From Bacteroidales bacterium (GTDB taxonomy: Bacteria; Bacteroidota; Bacteroidia; Bacteroidales; UBA3824), in the NCBI GenBank assembly GCA_017645985.1, contig JAGCNK010000137.1, positions 1 through 5,082 on the forward strand: a stretch of DNA of 5,082 nt, written 5' to 3'. Below the pieces are notes generated by a model that worked only from the letters and a program-made list of their open reading frames with translations, was not told the origin of the DNA and made no database searches. Shown here piece after piece: positions 1 to 5,082 of this stretch (positions within the stretch are counted from its first letter, which is position 1; each line of letters begins with the position of its first letter). The position numbers were made by a program, and so were the translations under genes.

Positions 1-722
1 GGAACATACACGCTCACAATGTCGAGCGATGATAAAACGATTGCCGTCCATGTACTGATAATCAATACTGTGGCTATAATCTTCCAAATCGGCGATTTGG
101 TAAAATAGTATTCCGCCTTGGAAATGTTTTCGATGGTTTGCGCCGAAATATCGTCGTTGTACATTCTGCCCGAGGCAATGAACTGTTGACGGGCGTCCAC
201 TTCGTTTTCAAAAAGCGTGGTATTGCGCTGTGTTTCATTTATTTTGTCGATATTTTTGGAGGAATGGATAAAGCCGTCGGCAAGACGCTCGTAGCCGCCC
301 AGGGTAATGGTGCGGTTAACCTTTTGGAAGATAGACTTTTTGCCAAAAATGTCTAAATCGTAGGAGAAAGGGTGCGACGGGTTGATGAATTTTTCGCCGC
401 CGTCGAAGTCGGAGTTGTCGTTGTCCAAAGCTTTTAGCTCGCTTGCGTTTATGTCGCGGAGGTTTTTGTTGATGCTCTTTTGGTATTGATATTCAGTGTT
501 TTTCTTTACAAAAAAGAGAAACAAAATCAGTCCGGCAATTATCGCCGAGGTCATAAGAGCCATTGAATAATTGGCAAAAACAATAGCGAGGATTGTGCCA
601 GAGATAAAAGATAATCCTCTGAGTATGTTTGTGTTACGCTCCTTTTTGCGGTACGTTTCGTATTTCTCGGTGTATGTGTTTAGCCTTTGGCTGTAAAAAT
701 CTTTAAGTTCTGTGTGGTTCAT
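1..722 (-). CDS. Membrane-anchored MutS-like protein, N-terminal part (runs off left edge)
   Basis: The frame is open from an ATG at 722-720 to the left edge, giving 240 complete codons with no stop. A charged, probably coiled N-terminus (about residues 5-30) is followed by two hydrophobic segments (about 33-51 and 54-72), a soluble stretch, and a third hydrophobic segment starting near 212. Residues 117-127 read HPFSYDLDIFG and are followed by SIFQKVNRTITLGG; this resembles the start of the MutS core (domain III), where a similar 'LF..SLF..LNRT.T..G..RL' pattern occurs. Known family: Bacteroidota carry MutS-related proteins of roughly 600 residues with N-terminal membrane helices and a C-terminal MutS ATPase, lacking the mismatch-reading N-terminal domains of true MutS. 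The Walker motifs would lie outside the window, so ATPase activity is inferred. A role in mismatch repair should not be assumed. The start is chosen because a TAnnTTTG box lies just upstream and no earlier in-frame ATG is apparent. Confidence 0.75.
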   Translation of the reverse strand, partial: MNHTELKDFYSQRLNTYTEKYETYRKKERNTNILRGLSFISGTILAIVFANYSMALMTSAIIAGLILFLFFVKKNTEYQYQKSINKNLRDINASELKALDNDNSDFDGGEKFINPSHPFSYDLDIFGKKSIFQKVNRTITLGGYERLADGFIHSSKNIDKINETQRNTTLFENEVDARQQFIASGRMYNDDISAQTIENISKAEYYFTKSPIWKIIATVLIISTWTAIVLSSLDIVSVYV

Positions 723-738
723 ATTTCTTATTTTGCCG

Positions 739-746
739 CAAAGTTA
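739..746 (-). promoter_or_regulatory. Putative -7 promoter box (TAACTTTG) for the MutS-like gene
   Basis: Read on the minus strand, 746 to 739 is TAACTTTG, an exact match to the Bacteroidota TAnnTTTG element. It ends 16 nt before the ATG at 722, which implies a very short leader of about ten nucleotides. No clear TTTG -33 element is seen at the expected distance; that region is the minus strand of an A/T tract. Confidence 0.5.
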
Positions 747-788
747 ATATAAGTGAGTTTTTTTTTAGCATATTTAGTTTTAATTGTT

Positions 789-796
789 TATTTTTG
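789..796 (+). promoter_or_regulatory. Putative -7 promoter box (TATTTTTG) for the aminopeptidase gene
   Basis: TATTTTTG matches TAnnTTTG exactly and ends 34 nt before the ATG at 831, so the leader would be about 28 nt. The -33 region is AT-rich without a good TTTG. No Shine-Dalgarno sequence precedes the start codon, as is usual in Bacteroidota. Confidence 0.5.
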
Positions 797-830
797 CATA
801 CAGGAAACTTTGTAAATTAATTTTTGTGAT

Positions 831-1898
831 ATGTCGTTGATTTCTAAAATAAAGGCGATGAGTTTGAAGGCAAAGATTTTTACTGTGGTGGGAATTTTGC
901 TCGCAGTGGTTTTGCTTACTAATTGCAAACTAATTGGTTATGGCATTACACAGGGTATCGGACAGCTCCGAATGGTGCGAAACGCCGTGCCTATCGACAC
1001 TCTTTTAAACGATCCCGAATATCCCGATTCGCTCAAGCAGAAACTTTTGTATATCAAAGAGATACGTCAGTTTGCTATCGACAGCATCCATCTCAAGGAT
1101 TCTAAAAACTATACGGCTGTGTACGACCTCAAAGGTCAGCCCACGGCATACGTGGTGCAGGCTTGCGAAAAGTACGCTATGAAAAAGTACCTTTGGAAAT
1201 TTCCCGTGGTGGGCAAGCTGCCTTACAAGGGATTTTTTGACCTCAAAGATGCTGAAAAAGAGGCAAAACGCCTTCAACAGGAGGGCTACGACACTCGCAT
1301 TGTGAATCCGGGCGGATGGAGCACTATGGGTTGGTTCAAGGATCCTATTCTCTCGAGCATGCTCCGCAGAAACGAGGCTTTTCTTGCCGAACTCATCATT
1401 CACGAGCTCACCCACAGCACCGTGTTTGTGAAAGACAACAGCGAGCTAAACGAAAACATCGCCGACTATGTGGGCGAGAATGGTGCAAAGCTTTATCTTT
1501 CGAGCAAATATGGCGACTCGTCGGCGGCTCTGCTTCGATACACGCATTTGATCGAGGACAACGAAAAACTGGCTATGCACTATCTTCACGGTGCTAAGAA
1601 ATTAGATTCGCTCTATAATTCTGCTGATTTTCAGCAGCTTGACACCGCAGCCAAAAACACTCTGAAAAGGGCAGCTATCAAGTCGGTGTTTGAATCTGTC
1701 GACACTCTGCATCTTGCCGTTCTCGACGCGTTGAAAATCAAGGCAAATTCTAACAGCAATGTCAACAATACTTTTTTCACAGGTTATATGACCTATTACA
1801 ACAAGAAGGACATCCTTCGCGACGAGTGCCGGCAGCAGTTCTCGGGCAATTTCTTGCGGCATCTCGATTATCTTAAAGAGTTGTACGGGGTGGATTAA
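831..1898 (+). CDS. Predicted zinc aminopeptidase, probable lipoprotein (Aminopep/COG4324-like family)
   Basis: This 355-residue protein matches by eye the 'putative aminopeptidase' family (Pfam Aminopep, COG4324). Visible landmarks are the N-terminal GQLRM stretch (44-48), FPVVG (124-128) with YKGFF following, the WSTMGWFKDPILSSML block (163-178), then HELTH (191-195) and NENIADYVG (207-215). H191 and H195 with E208 would form a gluzincin-type zinc site and E192 would be the catalytic base; this is family inference. The conserved C-terminal NNTFF...TYY segment (312-323) is present, so the protein looks complete. The N-terminus has a hydrophobic stretch (about 15-30) ending LLTNC with Cys32, at the position where related proteins carry the lipidated cysteine, so envelope anchoring is likely although Asn before Cys is atypical. 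A second in-frame ATG at 858 (Met10) would give a more ordinary signal length; the first ATG is kept because it lies closer to the promoter. Substrate unknown. The gene appears to be transcribed alone. Confidence 0.85.
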   Translation: MSLISKIKAMSLKAKIFTVVGILLAVVLLTNCKLIGYGITQGIGQLRMVRNAVPIDTLLNDPEYPDSLKQKLLYIKEIRQFAIDSIHLKDSKNYTAVYDLKGQPTAYVVQACEKYAMKKYLWKFPVVGKLPYKGFFDLKDAEKEAKRLQQEGYDTRIVNPGGWSTMGWFKDPILSSMLRRNEAFLAELIIHELTHSTVFVKDNSELNENIADYVGENGAKLYLSSKYGDSSAALLRYTHLIEDNEKLAMHYLHGAKKLDSLYNSADFQQLDTAAKNTLKRAAIKSVFESVDTLHLAVLDALKIKANSNSNVNNTFFTGYMTYYNKKDILRDECRQQFSGNFLRHLDYLKELYGVD

Positions 1899-1986
1899 TA
1901 ACCAAAAGTTAACATTGTTTAGCTATCGTTAGTATGTATTTTGCGTATATTTGTATTGATTTGGTCAAATTAATAATTCAAAAAGT
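1899..1986 (+). promoter_or_regulatory. Intergenic region with -7 box TATATTTG (1946-1953) for the chemoreceptor
   Basis: The gap between the aminopeptidase stop and the chemoreceptor start contains TATATTTG at 1946-1953, an exact TAnnTTTG match ending 33 nt before the ATG at 1987. A TTG at 1915-1917 is too far upstream to be a good -33 element. No stem-loop followed by a T run is visible, so I cannot place a terminator for the upstream gene, and read-through from it is possible. No ribosome-binding site of Shine-Dalgarno type is seen. Confidence 0.55.
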
Positions 1987-3843
1987 ATGACAGCGAAAGG
2001 TAAAATGAATTTGTTGCTGATAGTGTTCGGCTTGGTTGCTATTTTGGTAGTAACGTTCACTCTTGGTTTGATAATGAAAAAGATGCTTGGAAGCAGCATC
2101 GAACAGAATGTTAGATCCGACCTTGAAGGATTTACCAACACTCAGAATGCATACAACTATGCTTTTTCGCTGAGCAACGACCACATGCTTAACTTTATGT
2201 CGGTTTATTTCGAATCGTTGGGCGGAATCAAAATCTCTGACGAAACAATGCGTTTGGGACGTTTTGATACCAAGATTTGGAAATACGGCAACAATATTAT
2301 TAACGGCAACAACGAACTTGTGGCTAAATTGGTGTCGGCAGCTGTGGGCAATCATTTTGTTATCTATCAAAAAACATCTCAGGGATATGTGGCTTTGGCT
2401 TCATCGATTAAGGAAAATGGAAAATATCTTTCGGGTTTTTTGCTCGATGACCAAAACGTGCTTGCCGTTATCAATGCTGGGCAGGTTTTTTACGACCGCA
2501 CTATTATAGAAAAAGTACCGTACATAGGCACTTACAAGCCTTTTTTGATTAACGGCAAAATGGAGGGTATATGCTTTACTGGTCAAGACGAAAGCACTAT
2601 TAGTCAAGAAGAACACGCTTTTAACTGCGCCTCTATTCTTACCAACGGATTTACATTGTGGACCAAAGATCCTAATTTTATTTACGTAGTGCCCGACGAC
2701 AAGCGCAAGGATTGGACCAAAATGCCCGACGATGTGTATGCCGAGATGTCACGAAACAACGATGGCAAGGTGCACAAGGCTAATTTTACTTATCTTGGCA
2801 CCGACTGGGAGATGATGTATCTTTACAATGCTCCGATTTATTCGTATTTGCAGTTTGTGTATCCTGTTTCCGACAAGTTTACTGGAGCACCCTCGGCTAT
2901 TATTCCTATGATAGTGGCAGTGGTTGTTATTATTGTGCTTTTGATTATTGCCACCAACCGACTTTTAACCAAGATTATCAATGATGTAGGCGGCGAACCA
3001 AAATATGTAAAAGTTACCGTAGACCGTATCGCAGGCGGCGATATGACCGACGCGCACTCTCGCGACATTCAAAGCTCTCACGGTATTCTTAAATCGGTTT
3101 ACCAGATGGCGGCAAACCTCAAAGGTATTCTCCGCAATATCTACGAGGGAGCCAACAATCTTCAAACCTCAAGTGCCGAAATCAACCGCACCACGCAGAC
3201 CCTTTCGCAAAACGCCAACCAGCAGGCTGCCAACGCCGACAGCATTGTGCAGTCTATGACCAATATCTCTGACGAAATCAGCCGCAACGCCGAGCTTTCT
3301 ATGAAGGCAGGAAAAATCACCCGCAAGGTGATGAACGATATCAACGCTATCAAGAAGGCTCAGGATCAGAGCTTTAACGCTGTTAAGGATATTTCCGAAA
3401 AAATCGACATTATCAACGACATTGCTTTCCAGACCAATATCCTGGCTCTCAACGCAGCTGTGGAGGCAGCCCGCGCCGGCGATCACGGCAAAGGTTTCGC
3501 TGTTGTGGCTTCCGAAATCCGCAAGCTGGCCGAAAAGAGCAAGAACTCTGCCAACGACATTATCAACGGTGCGCAGACGAGCGTGAAGGCAACGGCAAAA
3601 TCTACCGAACTCATCAACAATATTCTGCCCGACATCAACGAGTGCGCATCGCTTATCGAAAATGTGGAAATCTCTGCCGGTGGTCAGAAGTCTGCTATAA
3701 GTTCGATAGATTTTTCGGTGAAGGAACTCAACCAGTCTATCCAGGGCAACGCCGCAGCCAGCGAGGAACTTGCCGTCAGCGCTGAGGAACTCAACGGTCA
3801 GGCCGAATTGTTCCGTCAGAACGCCAACGTGTTCAAGTTTTAA
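1987..3843 (+). CDS. Methyl-accepting chemotaxis protein with Cache-type sensor
   Basis: This 618-residue transmembrane chemoreceptor would sense a ligand outside the cytoplasm and control CheA through CheW. Order seen: TM helix 1 (about 8-30), an extracytoplasmic region of about 275 residues, TM helix 2 (about 303-323), a HAMP-like segment with GGEP (335-338) and DRIAGGDMT (346-354), then the signalling domain (about 385-618). The hairpin tip is unmistakable: FQTNILALNAAVEAARAG (481-498), then GKGFAVVASEIRKLAEKS. AASEELAVSAEEL (590-602) resembles the usual methylation-site region. The tail ends NVFKF and has no NWETF-type CheR/CheB docking pentapeptide. In the sensor, residues 165-201 resemble the end of a Cache domain (VPYIGTYKPF, then GKMEGICFTG), and 220-296 look like a second Cache-like module ending DWEMMYLYNAPIYSYLQF. 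The ligand cannot be predicted. No other chemotaxis gene is in the window. The 3' half is visibly richer in G+C than the sensor half. Confidence 0.95.
   Translation: MTAKGKMNLLLIVFGLVAILVVTFTLGLIMKKMLGSSIEQNVRSDLEGFTNTQNAYNYAFSLSNDHMLNFMSVYFESLGGIKISDETMRLGRFDTKIWKYGNNIINGNNELVAKLVSAAVGNHFVIYQKTSQGYVALASSIKENGKYLSGFLLDDQNVLAVINAGQVFYDRTIIEKVPYIGTYKPFLINGKMEGICFTGQDESTISQEEHAFNCASILTNGFTLWTKDPNFIYVVPDDKRKDWTKMPDDVYAEMSRNNDGKVHKANFTYLGTDWEMMYLYNAPIYSYLQFVYPVSDKFTGAPSAIIPMIVAVVVIIVLLIIATNRLLTKIINDVGGEPKYVKVTVDRIAGGDMTDAHSRDIQSSHGILKSVYQMAANLKGILRNIYEGANNLQTSSAEINRTTQTLSQNANQQAANADSIVQSMTNISDEISRNAELSMKAGKITRKVMNDINAIKKAQDQSFNAVKDISEKIDIINDIAFQTNILALNAAVEAARAGDHGKGFAVVASEIRKLAEKSKNSANDIINGAQTSVKATAKSTELINNILPDINECASLIENVEISAGGQKSAISSIDFSVKELNQSIQGNAAASEELAVSAEELNGQAELFRQNANVFKF
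3840..3843. other. Convergent stop codons sharing TTAA
   Basis: The plus-strand chemoreceptor stops with TAA at 3841-3843, and the minus-strand permease stops with TAA read from 3842 to 3840. The palindrome TTAA therefore serves both genes, which overlap by four bases. There is no intergenic space, so any terminator for either gene must lie inside the other's coding sequence. Confidence 0.95.
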
Positions 3844-4973
3844 TCGTTGCAGTGGCAGCAGTGCTCATGCTCTTCTTCATGCTCCTGTTCGTGGCAGTGG
3901 CAATGAGCTTTGCCTCTCAGTCTGTTGATTACAAGTGCGTTGATCAATAATGCTATCAGTATTGCTGTAGATGTCCAGGCTATCCACGAACTGCCCTCTT
4001 CGCAGTGCGTGGTGCTTACGAGGTTGGCGGTAAAATCCATTATGCCGTTGAACTGCATAAAATCTATTGCCGCGCCAAATATTATCGAGCCTATGATGAT
4101 GGACGCCAGATAGATGACGAGGGTCTTTGTGCCCATAACCTTTTTTACCACAAGCATCGACGCCATATTGCAGGCAGGTCCCGCCATCAGGAGAACAAGT
4201 CCCGCGCCTGGGGTAAGTCCTTTCATTATAAGCGCTACCGCAATGGGAATACTTCCTGTGGCGCATACGTACATAGGCACGGCTATTGCCAAAACCAACA
4301 GCATAGAGAGAAAAGTGTTTTCGTTGAAAACCTTGAACGCCTCGGCAGGCACAAACACTGTTATCAGTCCCGCCACTATCAGTCCCACTATCAGCCACTT
4401 GCCAATGTCTTCCATCATCTCCACATAGCCGTATTGAAGGGCGGATTTGATTTTTTGGAAGAAGGTGGCGTGGTGTTCTTCGTGTTCGTGGCAATGACAC
4501 TCATGATGTTCTTCTTCATGTTCGTGATGGCAATGACATTCATGATGTTCTTCATGTTCGGAATGAGGCTTGTCGTCATTGTTTTTGTCGAAAGTATTTA
4601 CGAGCGACCCGCCAAACAGTGCTGTAATCAACGCTGCAATGGGTCTTATAATTGCAAAAGGCAATCCCATAAGGCTTGATGTGGCAATAATGGAATCCAC
4701 GCCGGTTTGTGGAGTTGCAATCAAAAACGATGTGGCAGCACCTTTTGATGCGCCCTCTTTTCTAAGCGACATTGCCGTGGGAATAACACCGCACGAGCAA
4801 AGCGGTAGTGGAATACCAAACAGAGTAGCGTTCAAAACTGAGCGGAAATTTGGTTTGGCAAGGTATTTTGAATAATACTGTTGCGGAATAAAAGCGTGCA
4901 TAAGTCCCGCCAAAAGAAAGCCCAAAAGCAAATAGGGCGACATTTCGTTGATAATGTGGATAATCTCTTGCAT
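3840..4973 (-). CDS. SO_0444-type Cu/Zn efflux permease with His-rich loop
   Basis: This 377-residue multi-pass protein belongs to the DUF318/ArsP_1 permease superfamily. The opening MSPYLLLGFLLAGLMHAF, PLPLCSCGVIP (55-65) and SFLIATPQTGVDSI (82-95) fit the SO_0444 group, annotated as copper/zinc efflux transporters. About eight or nine hydrophobic segments fall in two halves: roughly 12-125, and 190-350 with PMYVCATGSIP (233-243) and GPACNMAS (265-272). C59, C61, C237 and C268 in or near membrane segments are candidate metal ligands. The halves are joined by a loop (137-168) with 15 His and 4 Cys among 32 residues, most of the rest Glu; the tail (357-377) adds 7 His and 5 Cys. This supports binding of a soft or borderline metal. 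Transport of copper or zinc is family inference; an arsenical permease is the main alternative, but the His-rich loop argues against it. It has its own promoter and appears monocistronic here. Confidence 0.88.
   Translation of the reverse strand: MQEIIHIINEMSPYLLLGFLLAGLMHAFIPQQYYSKYLAKPNFRSVLNATLFGIPLPLCSCGVIPTAMSLRKEGASKGAATSFLIATPQTGVDSIIATSSLMGLPFAIIRPIAALITALFGGSLVNTFDKNNDDKPHSEHEEHHECHCHHEHEEEHHECHCHEHEEHHATFFQKIKSALQYGYVEMMEDIGKWLIVGLIVAGLITVFVPAEAFKVFNENTFLSMLLVLAIAVPMYVCATGSIPIAVALIMKGLTPGAGLVLLMAGPACNMASMLVVKKVMGTKTLVIYLASIIIGSIIFGAAIDFMQFNGIMDFTANLVSTTHCEEGSSWIAWTSTAILIALLINALVINRLRGKAHCHCHEQEHEEEHEHCCHCND
4485..4556 (-). repeat. Two tandem 36-bp coding repeats (metal-binding loop of the permease)
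   Basis: Bases 4485-4520 and 4521-4556 (plus-strand view) are two imperfect 36-bp units, each beginning TTCGTG and containing GCAATGACA, TCATGATGTTCTTC and CATG. They differ by a few substitutions and a three-base shift that cancels out within the unit. Related fragments flank them (GTTCTTCGTG near 4475-4484 and TTCG at 4557-4560). On the coding strand each unit gives about 12 residues of the pattern HHECHCHxEHEE. The period is a multiple of three, so unit gain or loss would keep the frame. Confidence 0.85.
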
Positions 4974-5003
4974 AATGTTTATGTTTTATGGTTTATTATG
5001 CCG

Positions 5004-5011
5004 CAAATTTA
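5004..5011 (-). promoter_or_regulatory. Putative -7 promoter box (TAAATTTG) for the permease
   Basis: Read on the minus strand, 5011 to 5004 is TAAATTTG, an exact TAnnTTTG match ending 30 nt before the ATG at 4973. Two -33 candidates (TTG at 5028-5026 and TTTG at 5040-5037) are respectively too close and too far for ideal spacing, as expected for a weak or regulated promoter. Confidence 0.5.
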
Positions 5012-5020
5012 TAGCGCAAG

Positions 5021-5041
5021 TTTTGCAACTGAAATGCAAAA
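5021..5041. promoter_or_regulatory. 21-bp inverted repeat, candidate operator of the permease
   Basis: TTTTGCA (5021-5027) and TGCAAAA (5035-5041) are perfect inverted arms of 7 bp around a 7-nt spacer. The element lies 9 bp upstream of the -7 box and covers the -33 region, where a repressor or MerR-type activator would act. The regulator is not in the window, and I cannot assign the site to a known family. No T run follows on either strand, so it does not look like a terminator. AT-rich intergenic DNA produces such palindromes by chance fairly often. Confidence 0.35.
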
Positions 5042-5082
5042 TCGTATTATCCCCACAATTAGGTATATACAAAAAAAAATCC

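Noticed and set aside
138..356. Plus-strand 72-codon open frame near the left edge
   Set aside because: It is antisense to the MutS-like frame, which is open over the whole 722 bases and contains family motifs.
1005..1415. Minus-strand open frame of 136 codons opposite the aminopeptidase
   Set aside because: It is fully antisense to a well-supported gene and shows no domain or promoter.
1899..1945. Terminator for the aminopeptidase gene
   Set aside because: I found no GC-rich stem followed by a T run; GTTAAC is only a 6-bp palindrome.
3877..4500. Minus-strand open frame of 207 codons inside the permease gene
   Set aside because: It overlaps the permease in another frame, has an irregular Arg/His-rich translation with no recognisable domain, and lacks a promoter box; it is a shadow of the real gene.
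4485..4556. Possible CRISPR-like direct repeats
   Set aside because: The units are contiguous without spacers, in frame, and encode a His-rich loop typical of metal transporters.
4005..4679. Plus-strand open frame of 224 codons antisense to the permease
   Set aside because: Its translation mirrors the low-complexity His/Glu repeat as Met/Phe/Val-rich sequence, and the permease on the other strand has clear family motifs.
5063..5070. GTATATAC palindrome near the right edge
   Set aside because: Eight AT-rich bases are too few to call an operator, and the context to the right is missing.

Overview
The window looks like chromosomal DNA from a member of the Bacteroidota. All four gene starts lie a short distance downstream of an octamer matching the Bacteroidota -7 promoter element TAnnTTTG, none has a convincing Shine-Dalgarno sequence, and the protein families fit that phylum. 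The genus cannot be told from the sequence.

Layout, left to right. Bases 1-722 (minus strand) hold the first 240 codons of a membrane-anchored MutS-like ATPase that runs off the left edge; it is open to the edge and only its N-terminal part is visible. A 108-bp divergent promoter region (723-830) separates it from a plus-strand gene (831-1898) for a predicted zinc aminopeptidase/lipoprotein with an HExxH...NE site. After an 88-bp gap with its own promoter, a plus-strand gene (1987-3843) encodes a methyl-accepting chemotaxis protein with a large extracytoplasmic sensor, probably two Cache-like modules, then HAMP and a signalling hairpin. It runs tail to tail into a minus-strand gene (3840-4973) for a permease of the SO_0444-type Cu/Zn efflux group, with a His/Cys/Glu-rich central loop and C-terminal tail; the two stop codons share one TTAA. 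The last 109 bp (4974-5082) hold the permease promoter and a 21-bp inverted repeat that may be an operator.

The four genes do not form an obvious pathway: each seems to have its own promoter, and the strand pattern is minus, plus, plus, minus. This looks like an ordinary chromosomal neighbourhood, not a mobile island or defence locus. I see no tRNA, rRNA, transposase, CRISPR array or integration site. The points most worth following up are the 36-bp tandem repeat encoding the metal-binding loop, the operator-like palindrome in front of the same gene, the zero-gap convergent junction, and the two-module chemoreceptor with no other chemotaxis gene in view.
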